This document shows positions 14,841-21,193 of a DNA stretch of 21,193 bases, piece by piece; position 1 is the first letter of the stretch; every line of letters begins with the position of its first letter. The notes below the pieces were generated by a model that was not told the DNA's origin, did not search any database, and worked only from the letters and a program-made list of their open reading frames with translations. Made by a program: the position numbers and the translations under genes. Source of the DNA: DASPXY01 sp038227745 (lineage in GTDB: Bacteria; Planctomycetota; Planctomycetia; Gemmatales; Gemmataceae); the NCBI GenBank assembly GCA_038227745.1, contig JBBRPS010000058.1:1-21193 (forward strand), in the 5' to 3' direction.

Positions 14841-16445
14841 TCACGCACACCCGTAGCGCAGCACGCCGCGCATTTGCTCCAGTGTCACCTGCCCCGCCGG
14901 GTACAAAATCCGCGCCAGCCGCGTCAGGTTGCGGATCTGCCGGCCGTTGATCTCCGCCTCGGCCAGCTCCGCCACCGACCCCTCGACCAGCGTCAGCCCC
15001 GCCGCCTCCAGCATCGTCTTCCAGATCACCGCCCGCGCCGGCCGGTCCAGGTCCGGGTAGTTCAGCCGCAGCATCACCCGGCTCAAAACCGCGTGGTCCA
15101 GCACGTCCGCACGGTTCGTCGTCAGGAACAGGATCCCCTGGTAGTAGTCCAGCAGCCGCAAGAAGCTGCCCACGATCGCCGACCGCTGTAGGTCGTCGCC
15201 GCGCTTCGTCAGGAAGATCTCGCACTCGTCGAACTGCAGCACCGCGTTCCAGCGCGCCACGCGCGTGAACACCCGGTTCAGGTTCGCCTCCACCTGCGCC
15301 ACGTCCGTGCCCAGCTCACCCAGCTCCAGCACGTACAGCGGCCGCCGGGTCTGCTCGGCGTACACCTCCGCCGTCAGCGTCTTGCCCACGCCGGGGTTGC
15401 CCGACGCCAGGATCACCACGCCGCCGTGCTTGCCCGCGATCAGGTCGCCGAACAGCCCCTCCAGCGGCGTGCTGAACACCCGCGTCAGGATCGACAACAT
15501 CTCCTCCGGCAGGTGCAGCTTGCCCATCGCCCGCGTGTCGAACTCGTAGGCCGTCACGTCGTCCACGTCGGCGTAGACGTACGTCTTCGTGTCCAGCGAG
15601 AAGATGCGCACGAACGGCAGGCGGCTGACGGCCTCGCGGTTTTGGCCGTACGGCGCGTAGTAGCCGCGGTGCTGCTCCGACACCTCCAGCTCCGGCTCGA
15701 CGACGCCCTTGCGCGGCAGCTCCGGCGTGCCCAGCACGCGCGACTCGGGCCGCGACCACCAGGCGTACACCGGACGGATCAGCACGTTGCCGGAGATCCG
15801 CATCATCTGACCCTGCTCGCGCGCGGTGCGCTCGGCCCGGACCAATTTGAGGTTGAAGTCGGCCGCCGTCGTCTGCATGCGGCGGAAGCCGAACTGGTTG
15901 AGGATCTCCAGCACGGTGCGCTCGCGGTGGTGGCCGGTGTCGTCGAGGAACAGGTCGGGATAGATGTAATACGCGATCGGGTAATTGAAGCCACACAGCG
16001 ACAGCGTGCCGTGCAGCAACACGCCCCGGGTCATGTGGTTGTCGTCCTGGTCGTTGAGGAACTGGACGTTCATGACCACGGGATACCAGCGGCCGTTGAG
16101 GAAGATCTCGCAGTTGGGCGACTTGCCGCCGAGGGTGGCGAAGACGGAGCCGAACTCGATGGAGTTGGCGACGGGGGTGTTGTAGACGAGGTCGCGGTCG
16201 GCCTTGTTGCCGGCCATGCCGTGGACCTGCATGGCGACGACGGCGCGCTGGTTGGGCGTCAGGCGCGACTCGTCGAGCAGGGCCTTGAGGAAGGCCAGAG
16301 GGCACTCGCCGACGTTGAGGATGATGGGGCCCTTGCCGTTGCTCTGCCCAAGCAGGCGCTCGACGGCGGCCCCCTCATCGGCGCTCAGGTTGCTGCGGTT
16401 TCTGGTACGCTCGAGGACGTCACGCCCGATCCGGAGTTTCGCCAT
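14841..16445 (-). CDS. AAA+ ATPase with a large unrecognised N-terminal region
   Basis: The start chosen is ATG 16445 (MAKLRIGRDVLERTRNRSNL) because GGAGAG lies four bases upstream; the open frame to 16577 is proline-rich and unlikely. The length is 534 residues. The C-terminal third is a clear AAA+ module: Walker A GNPGVGKT with K355, Walker B LQFDECE with D406-E407, sensor-1 LTTNRADVL and an arginine-bearing segment LSRVMLRL. Residues 1-320 form no domain I know; they include many strands (FNYPIAYYIYPDLFLDD, RIFSLDTKTYVYADVDD) and may bind the substrate or a membrane partner. Proteins of this layout usually remodel or unfold other proteins. It stands alone between intergenic regions, with no obvious partner. 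It is not a Lon, Clp or FtsH protein. Confidence 0.9.
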   Translation of the reverse strand: MAKLRIGRDVLERTRNRSNLSADEGAAVERLLGQSNGKGPIILNVGECPLAFLKALLDESRLTPNQRAVVAMQVHGMAGNKADRDLVYNTPVANSIEFGSVFATLGGKSPNCEIFLNGRWYPVVMNVQFLNDQDDNHMTRGVLLHGTLSLCGFNYPIAYYIYPDLFLDDTGHHRERTVLEILNQFGFRRMQTTAADFNLKLVRAERTAREQGQMMRISGNVLIRPVYAWWSRPESRVLGTPELPRKGVVEPELEVSEQHRGYYAPYGQNREAVSRLPFVRIFSLDTKTYVYADVDDVTAYEFDTRAMGKLHLPEEMLSILTRVFSTPLEGLFGDLIAGKHGGVVILASGNPGVGKTLTAEVYAEQTRRPLYVLELGELGTDVAQVEANLNRVFTRVARWNAVLQFDECEIFLTKRGDDLQRSAIVGSFLRLLDYYQGILFLTTNRADVLDHAVLSRVMLRLNYPDLDRPARAVIWKTMLEAAGLTLVEGSVAELAEAEINGRQIRNLTRLARILYPAGQVTLEQMRGVLRYGCA

Positions 16446-16734
16446 CTGTCTCTCCGCTGCTGTCGCTGGGTGTCCCGGGTGCCGCTCCCACGGGGGGAAC
16501 GCCGTTCGGTCCGGCTGGACCTGGAGTATGGGAAAGACGCCACCGGCGGCCGAGGGGTTCGCCCGGGCGCCGGACACGGCGATCTATTCTAGCGGGGTCG
16601 GGTAGCCTTCGACAGATCAGCAGCGGCGGAGCCGGGCGGGGTAGAACGGAAGCGGCGAGAGGGACTCCCTGGCGGCCAGAGGGGCCCGTGGGGGCTCCAG
16701 GGGACAACGGCCGCCGGGGTCCCACCCCCGCGTA
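16446..16734. other. Intergenic region between the AAA+ gene and the membrane-anchored protein gene
   Basis: These 289 bases are very GC-rich, with no ORF that has a ribosome site. They must hold the 3' end of the gene to the right and the promoter of the AAA+ gene, but no promoter motif stands out. A weak GGGGT/ACCCC stem lies near 16717-16730. Confidence 0.4.
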
Positions 16735-17904
16735 TCACGGAGCGCCCTTGACGGAAGCGCGGCGGCGCAAGAAGACGCCCAGGAGGGCTAACGAGGTGAT
16801 CCCAAAGAAGGCGGCGCTCCCGGCCAGCCATGGCGTCATGGCTGCATGGGTGGCGGCCTCGGCGGCCTTGTCCTCGGCGGCGCGGGGGGCGCGCCGGATC
16901 GCCTTCGAGCGGCCGACGAGTTGGTAGCCGTCCGCGACCTTGTCCCAGTGGCCGCCTTCCATCTGTTGCTCCGCCAGCATCTCCATTACCGTGAAGGCCC
17001 GCGCTCCAGCAAGTTGCACGGAGCCGAGTTGCGGCCGGTGCCCCTCCAGGTCGGGGTGCAGCGCCAACGTCAGGCCGGTCCGGGCATGGAGGTGGTCGAG
17101 GAGGGCCGGTACGGCGGGGTTGAGGCCGCGGACATCCACGCGGACCTGGAGTTTGGGGTCGCGCCGCAAGTAGTAGGGGTCCCCTTTGGCGGTCTTCCCT
17201 TCGGCAGCCGCGGGCACGCCGGTCAGGCGCGCGGACAGAACCTTGCTCCCTTTCACGTACCGCTCGTACCGGCGCCACCACTTCTCCCCCTCGACCCAGT
17301 GCTGGCGGACCCGCACTTCTTCTACCCCGGCCACCTCCAGGGTCGCCTCCAGGGTAATGTCCTTGCCGTCCACCGCGCGGCGGACCGTCAACGCCTCCCG
17401 AGGCTCAGCGCCGCCGGTAGGTCCGTTGTTCACCAAGGGGAAGACCTCAATCGGGATCCCTGCGGGGGCGTTGGTGAAAAACCGGGGCCCTTCGGGGGGC
17501 GTGGCGGCGAAGTCGATGGACAGGAGATCCTTGCCCTTGCCCTTGCGGTAGTTCCGGGGCCAGCCGGTCGCCCGGTCCACGGAGACGTACCACCGCTCGG
17601 CAAGGCGGGGCGGCACGTCCTTGTCCGGCACGAAGCAGACCCTCCAGCAGTCAGCGCCGCCCACTTTGTGGGCCCCGGTAACGAGGGCGTGCAGGGTGTA
17701 GTGCGGGACGGGCGCAGCGCCTCCGGCGGCTTTATCCGGCTTCACCCCGTCTCGGGGGTAGGACTCGACGGCGAGGGTCCACATGTTCCCCGGCTTCCAC
17801 CCCGCGCTCGGGGAGGGCGCTCCGGAATCCCAGCCTGCGGCCCCTTGCAGCAGGAGCAAGGAGGAGAACGCGGCCAACGACGAACTCACGCGCCATGACT
17901 TCAT
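16735..17904 (-). CDS. Exported protein with C-terminal membrane anchor and possible STN-like domain
   Basis: The true start is ATG 17904 (MKSWRVSSSLAAFSSLLLLQ), a signal peptide; the frame extends to 18102 but that part is proline- and arginine-rich. The length is 389 residues. The central part is beta-rich (CWRVCFVPDKDVPPRLAERW, then YVSVDRATGWPRNYRKG), a style seen in planctomycete proteins that carry lipoprotein-carrier-like folds. Residues of about 275-345 (VPALLDHLHARTGLTLALHP ... GYQLVG) resemble the short beta-alpha secretin/TonB N-terminal (STN) fold; this is inference. A membrane helix (WLAGSAAFFGITSLALLGVF) followed by RRR lies at the end, so the protein sits on the outer face of the cytoplasmic membrane with a short inner tail. 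The function is unknown. Confidence 0.8.
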   Translation of the reverse strand: MKSWRVSSSLAAFSSLLLLQGAAGWDSGAPSPSAGWKPGNMWTLAVESYPRDGVKPDKAAGGAAPVPHYTLHALVTGAHKVGGADCWRVCFVPDKDVPPRLAERWYVSVDRATGWPRNYRKGKGKDLLSIDFAATPPEGPRFFTNAPAGIPIEVFPLVNNGPTGGAEPREALTVRRAVDGKDITLEATLEVAGVEEVRVRQHWVEGEKWWRRYERYVKGSKVLSARLTGVPAAAEGKTAKGDPYYLRRDPKLQVRVDVRGLNPAVPALLDHLHARTGLTLALHPDLEGHRPQLGSVQLAGARAFTVMEMLAEQQMEGGHWDKVADGYQLVGRSKAIRRAPRAAEDKAAEAATHAAMTPWLAGSAAFFGITSLALLGVFLRRRASVKGAP

Positions 17905-18038
17905 GGGATGCCTTGCAGGATCGGCCCAGCGAGGGAACAGGCTTTCGGGGGCCTCGGAACACGTTCGAGAAGGGCCGCGGCTCTCGCAGTAAGAACCGCC
18001 GCGGCCGCCTGCCAACTCGACAGGGACCCCAGGCCACG

Positions 18039-18062
18039 GTCGCGGGGCGGTGGCCCCGCGAC
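18039..18062 (-). terminator. GC-rich hairpin after the HEAT-like protein gene
   Basis: Ten bases (18039-18048) pair perfectly with 18053-18062 around a four-base GGTG loop. It lies about 50 bases after the stop codon of the minus-strand gene that ends at 18112. No T-run follows in the minus direction. Confidence 0.55.
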
Positions 18063-18111
18063 CCGCCGATCTCCGGGAGCGGCGGACCGCCAGCCGTGGC
18101 AACCGGCCGTG

Positions 18112-18732
18112 CTACTTCTTGACGAACCGCTTCCTGGCGTCTTCGACGATAGATCTGATTTTGTCCGTCTCATCCGGTTGCGCTCGGTATTCGCGCCCCG
18201 AGAGGTCGCGCAGCAGCGTGATCAGCCCGGCCACCACCTTCTGATGCACGGTCGATTGTTCGCTCCCTTCCTGGATGAAGTTATTCTTCTCGAGCGCGTT
18301 CAAGACCTCGGGTAAGACGCTCTTGGCTTTGAGCACGGACAGGCCATCAATCGCGGCCAGGAGGGCGCCGGCGTTCGCGCTGGACAGTGCCACGGCAACA
18401 TAGTCCGCTGCTTTATACTTCGTGAAATACTGCACGGCGGTGACAGCCTTGTCGCCGTTGGGCGACTTCAGGTCCGCATGCATCGACAGGATCTCAGCCA
18501 ATGCCCCCCGGATCTCCTGGAGTGTCCCCACCGAGCCCGGTCCGGCCTGCAAGAGGCTGCGCCTGGCACTGTCGCGCTGCTGGACGTCCTTGGCGCCGAG
18601 GTCTTCGAGGGCCTTCGACAGAGAGCCCCGGGGTTCGTCCTGGTTCCCCATGGTCGGTAGCCCCTGGAGGGAGACAATGCCGAAGACGGTGAAGGCGAGA
18701 ATCCCGATGCGCGTGCCGCCTCGGAAAATCAT
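18112..18732 (-). CDS. Exported small protein, HEAT-repeat-like helical
   Basis: The start chosen is ATG 18732 (MIFRGGTRIGILAFTVFGIV) because AGGAG lies eight bases upstream; the longer frame to 18819 reads through a hairpin. The length is 206 residues. A signal peptide or anchor is followed by helical pairs: KALEDLGAKDVQQRDSARRS then LLQAG, which matches the start of HEAT-type repeats in planctomycete exported proteins (LGSxDFxxREAAxxxLLxLG), and further helices at KYKAADYVAVALSSANAGAL and LLAAIDGLSVLKAKSVLPEV. The end is basic (DARKRFVKK). It probably serves as a periplasmic protein-binding scaffold; no enzyme motif is seen. It lies between two genes of the same strand but is bracketed by hairpins, so it is likely its own transcript. 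Confidence 0.75.
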   Translation of the reverse strand: MIFRGGTRIGILAFTVFGIVSLQGLPTMGNQDEPRGSLSKALEDLGAKDVQQRDSARRSLLQAGPGSVGTLQEIRGALAEILSMHADLKSPNGDKAVTAVQYFTKYKAADYVAVALSSANAGALLAAIDGLSVLKAKSVLPEVLNALEKNNFIQEGSEQSTVHQKVVAGLITLLRDLSGREYRAQPDETDKIRSIVEDARKRFVKK

Positions 18733-18756
18733 GACGGTCGCTCCTGATGAGTTCGC

Positions 18757-18794
18757 CCGGAGCCCACGGCGGGCCGACCCGCCGTGGGCTCCGG
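18757..18794 (-). terminator. Perfect 17-bp hairpin between two minus-strand genes
   Basis: Arms 18757-18773 and 18778-18794 are perfect complements with a four-base CCGA loop. The hairpin lies 40 bases after the stop of the Calx-beta gene (18835) and 25 bases before the start of the next gene (18732), so it is both a 3'-end structure and part of the next 5' leader. No T-run follows it. Confidence 0.6.
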
Positions 18795-18834
18795 TCTGAT
18801 ACCATCGCCCCTGTCTCACGCCCGTTCGTTGAGC

Positions 18835-20616
18835 CTACCACCCGGCATTATCCAGGGCAATGGCGCTGCCGTTGTCGGCCCAGCGCCCGCCCGCCTTGCT
18901 GAATTTGAAATGGATCCGCCACAGGAAATCGTCCGAGATGCGGAACCACGTCCCGTTGATCTGGAGCCGGGTGAATTCCTTGCAATGGAAGCGGATCTCG
19001 AACGTGTTGCCGTTCGCCCCTTCCACGTGCAACGGGGCTGTCGTCGGGTTGTCGGTGCCGAGCAACGTCCCCTTGCTCGCGCCCGCGTACGGGTTATTGT
19101 TCTCATCATTCGCGGTCGCGTCGTCATTCCCGACGAGATTGCCGGTCGGCCAGTCCGGGTAGTTGGTGTAGAACAGGGCGTTGTGGTTGCCGTTGGTCGC
19201 GAAGGGGATGTTGGCCGGGTTGATCACTTTTTGCCGTGCCTGCCGGGAGCTATCCCATTTTGCGTTCACGCCGCCGGATAGGTTTACCCCCTTTTGGTAC
19301 ACGTTCCCGTCCGTGCCTGCCACGTTCGGCACGGGGCGGGTGCCGTCGTTAGCCCCTGTGAGATCCGGCACGTCATCCCCCGCAGCCCCGATGATGGCCG
19401 CCGGGGCGATGGTGTGGGTGAAATTATACCCGCCCTTCACCGAACAGGCCGCGGCCGTCACGTTCACGGCAATGGGGATGGCAGTGGCTGCCGCAGTGGT
19501 CCAGACGACCCAGACGTGCATCGTGTCCACCACGGCGCCGCCCGCTTTCCGCTTGATCTTGACGGTGGTTTTGCCCGTGGTGTCCCGTGGTATCTTGCGC
19601 TTGTCCGGGCTGCCCGCGACCGCCTGACCGCCGTCCCAGTCGAACACCCTGGCGAAATTCACCCCTGCGCCGACCGACGCCTTCAACACCACGAAACCGC
19701 CCGTCAACTTCGGCGAGACGTAGTGCTTGGCCCCCCCACCGCCGAGGATGCTCGGCACAACGTCCCCCGTCACCCCGGCCTGGCCGGCGTCCGGTACGAT
19801 CGAGGCCGTGGGCAATGCCTCCCGGATTTCCACGACTGCGTTCGGCGTGGGGCCGAGCACCGCGTTGACCGGGTTGCTCAACGCCAGGTTGAACGAGACG
19901 TCGGTCTGCGTCGGGCTGGCGGTGTTCAAGGTTACGTCGAAGGTCTGGCTGGTCTGCCCCGGGCCAAACACGAGGGCCCCCGCCGCGGGTTCGTAATCGT
20001 CCGGTGCCACGGCCGTCCCGTCGCTGGTGGCGTAGTTCACGGTCACCTGCTGACTGGACGAAGCGTTGAGGACGGTGACCGTCACCGAGCCGTTCGCCTT
20101 GTTGGTCTCGTAAAACGCCACGGGGGAGCCGTTGCCGCCCGCGAACTCGACGGAGCCCGGCGGCGGCGGGTCGTCGTCCATGATCGTGAGCACCGCCGTG
20201 CTCGGGGAACCGAGGGTCGCGTTCTGGGGGTTGGTGAGCGTCAGGTTCACCGTCTTGCTCGGCCCGGGGAGCCCGTCCGAGACGATGGTGACCTGGAAGC
20301 TCTGGATAGTCTCGCCGGGTGCGAAGGTCAGCGTCCCAGTCGCCGTCTGGTAATCGGCCGGCGCCGTGGCCGTCCCGTCGCTCGTGGCGTAATCGACCGT
20401 GACGGTGTTGCTGGAAGCGGCACTCAGCGTCACGCCAATGGTCGCCACCCCGTCGGACTCCCCGACGATGAAGGTGGGGCCGTTAAACTGTACCGTGGGC
20501 AACGGGGGGGGGGTCTGGGCGCGTGCCGGCGCTACAGTGCAGAAGCTGGTCGCCACCGCCAGGACCAACAAGGCCAGGCTGTTCCACGGCCGCAACTTCC
20601 GTACAGTGTGGCTCAT
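18835..20616 (-). CDS. Exported protein with two Calx-beta domains
   Basis: The start chosen is ATG 20616 with AAGGAG about nine bases upstream; a TTG at 20619 would add one residue. The length is 593 residues. The signal peptide (SLALLVLAVATSFCTVAPARA) is followed by two Calx-beta domains at about 40-150 and 155-270, each with the TVxYATSDGTAxAPxDY motif, an FxPGxTxQxFxVT strand and an LSNPxNAxLGxP-type end; these bind calcium in many extracellular proteins. The remaining 320 residues are rich in Gly, Ala and Asn, beta-like, and of no known family (VSPKLTGGFVVLKASVGAGV; FDWDGGQAVAG). The protein is probably secreted or on the surface. A possible promoter is seen at 20816-20843. Confidence 0.9.
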   Translation of the reverse strand: MSHTVRKLRPWNSLALLVLAVATSFCTVAPARAQTPPPLPTVQFNGPTFIVGESDGVATIGVTLSAASSNTVTVDYATSDGTATAPADYQTATGTLTFAPGETIQSFQVTIVSDGLPGPSKTVNLTLTNPQNATLGSPSTAVLTIMDDDPPPPGSVEFAGGNGSPVAFYETNKANGSVTVTVLNASSSQQVTVNYATSDGTAVAPDDYEPAAGALVFGPGQTSQTFDVTLNTASPTQTDVSFNLALSNPVNAVLGPTPNAVVEIREALPTASIVPDAGQAGVTGDVVPSILGGGGAKHYVSPKLTGGFVVLKASVGAGVNFARVFDWDGGQAVAGSPDKRKIPRDTTGKTTVKIKRKAGGAVVDTMHVWVVWTTAAATAIPIAVNVTAAACSVKGGYNFTHTIAPAAIIGAAGDDVPDLTGANDGTRPVPNVAGTDGNVYQKGVNLSGGVNAKWDSSRQARQKVINPANIPFATNGNHNALFYTNYPDWPTGNLVGNDDATANDENNNPYAGASKGTLLGTDNPTTAPLHVEGANGNTFEIRFHCKEFTRLQINGTWFRISDDFLWRIHFKFSKAGGRWADNGSAIALDNAGW

Positions 20617-20815
20617 CAATGCGGTCTCCTTGGGTGGTCGGAGTGAGCGGTCGGTTCACCGCTTGCCCAGCCCCACTTCTCAGGCAGCGCGCGAGCGGGG
20701 CTGATCCCCTTGAGGCACGACCCCCGCCGGTGTGGCCTTACGTGACCGCGCTGTCCCTTCAAGGACCTGTCTGGGACGGCCCGGCGAAGCCTTGTCCTCT
20801 TGTGTGAGTTAGGTG

Positions 20816-20843
20816 ACTATACCATCGTCAGCAAGTTTCACAA
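20816..20843 (-). promoter_or_regulatory. Possible sigma70-type promoter for the Calx-beta gene
   Basis: On the minus strand, TTGTGA (20843-20838) and TATAGT (20821-20816) are separated by 16 bases, in an AT-richer patch about 200 bases before the ATG. The match is partial and the leader would be long, so confidence is low. Confidence 0.25.
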
Positions 20844-20907
20844 CTACTGCTCTGCTGTAGCTCTGGCGTAGCCCTGCATATGGAAGGCGGGATGGGCGGC
20901 CCATCGT

Positions 20908-20999
20908 TTCTTCAACGACGAGGGAAAAGCCAAGGGAGGTGAGCGGCGGGCTGAACTCCGCCGCTCACCTCCCTTGGCTTTTCCCTCGTCGTTGAAGAA
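20908..20999 (-). repeat. Perfect 42-bp inverted repeat with 8-base loop
   Basis: Arms 20908-20949 and 20958-20999 are exact reverse complements, with GCTGAACT (20950-20957) as loop. It begins 67 bases after the stop codon of the minus-strand DUF1501 gene, so it may act as that gene's 3'-end hairpin. It has no T-run. A 42-bp stem without a single mismatch is far longer than a normal terminator. Confidence 0.9.
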
Positions 21000-21066
21000 C
21001 AAGCATGGCGGTAGGAAATGCCTGTCGCCATGATGGCCTCAACGTCAGCGGAACGAGCCGCGCGGA

Positions 21067-21193
21067 TCAGCCGACAACTGCACGGATCGGCTCGCCGTCG
21101 CGCACGATCGGCACCGGCTGGCCGGTCGGCGACAGGTAATGCTGGTGCGGGTCGATGCCCAGCAGTGCGTACACGGTGCAGGCGAAGTCCGCC
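21067..21193 (-). CDS. DUF1501 family protein, C-terminal end only
   Basis: The minus-strand frame runs off the right edge of the window and ends in a TGA at 21069-21067. The 41 visible residues (ADFACTVYALLGIDPHQHYL, then SPTGQPVPIVRDGEPIRAVVG) match the conserved end of planctomycete DUF1501 proteins, in which a DFxxTxxxxLGID helix is followed by GRPxPI...GEPIxxL. This is a different paralogue from the full-length copy at 10357, whose end (FQATVLHLLGIDHTRLTFKF) belongs to another subgroup. The rest of the gene, with its Tat leader, lies outside. The 42-bp palindrome follows 67 bases downstream. Confidence 0.85.
   Translation of the reverse strand, partial: ADFACTVYALLGIDPHQHYLSPTGQPVPIVRDGEPIRAVVG

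Larger units (their letters stand above)
20617..21066. other. Intergenic region with a 42-bp palindrome and a possible promoter
   Basis: These 450 bases lie between the Calx-beta gene and the second DUF1501 gene, both on the minus strand. They contain the long perfect inverted repeat at 20908-20999, the possible promoter at 20816-20843 and a small GATGGGC/GCCCATC palindrome at 20891-20905. No gene with a ribosome site is seen in either strand. Confidence 0.6.

Noticed and set aside
15426..16592. A 388-codon + strand open frame opposite the AAA+ gene
   Set aside because: The minus strand has Walker A, Walker B and sensor motifs plus a good ribosome site; the + frame is a compositional shadow.
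19294..20646. A 450-codon + strand open frame opposite the Calx-beta gene
   Set aside because: Histidine- and arginine-rich shadow product; the minus frame carries a signal peptide and two clear Calx-beta domains.
1..21193. CRISPR array, tRNA, rRNA or insertion-sequence transposase
   Set aside because: No regularly spaced repeats, no cloverleaf-like or rRNA-like sequence, and no DDE transposase or terminal inverted repeats with target duplications were seen.

Overview
The window is GC-rich and looks like a planctomycete chromosome, most likely of the Gemmata group (Gemmataceae). The signs are a full-length DUF1501 protein with a Tat-type leader plus the tail of a second one, a sulfatase-modifying-factor (FGE) gene fragment, a Calx-beta exported protein, Rpn-type PD-(D/E)XK proteins, many gene fragments, and long GC-rich intergenic hairpins without a U-tract. 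The taxonomic call is inference; there is no rRNA or marker gene here.

Layout. Bases 1-7021 (+) hold the 3' part of a giant hybrid PKS-NRPS gene: KR structural half, ER, KR, ACP, condensation, adenylation, PCP and a terminal epimerization domain, with no thioesterase. It ends in a strong hairpin (7051-7095). Bases 7200-9500 (+) are a patchwork of small, truncated and fused genes: two overlapping small ORFs, a secreted protein whose frame is cut by one TGA but continues for 52 codons, a VOC-family gene whose 3' end is joined to an out-of-frame FGE C-terminus, and a gene-poor stretch. Bases 9512-10222 (+) hold a small protein coupled to an HNH nuclease. Bases 10357-12874 (+) hold DUF1501, a HEPN-like gene carrying a frameshift, and a tightly coupled partner of unknown function.

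From 13038 onward everything is on the minus strand. In transcription order from the right edge these are: the tail of a second DUF1501 gene; a 42-bp perfect inverted repeat; a Calx-beta exported protein; an exported HEAT-like small protein; an exported protein with a C-terminal membrane anchor; an AAA+ ATPase with a large unrecognised N-terminal region; a very short ORF that looks like a truncated protein; an Rpn-type nuclease-like protein with C-terminal nonapeptide repeats; and a second PD-(D/E)XK-like protein. Hairpins separate several of these genes.

The most interesting leads are: (a) the hybrid megasynthase, whose adenylation pocket has two acidic residues and which ends in an epimerase domain; (b) the in-frame TGA in a Cys-TGA-Gly-Cys context with a hairpin at SECIS-like distance, which could be selenocysteine or a plain nonsense mutation; (c) the orphan FGE tail that resembles a diversity-generating-retroelement variable region; (d) the HEPN/partner two-gene module; and (e) the 42-bp perfect palindrome. 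All calls were made by eye from the sequence; no database search was run.
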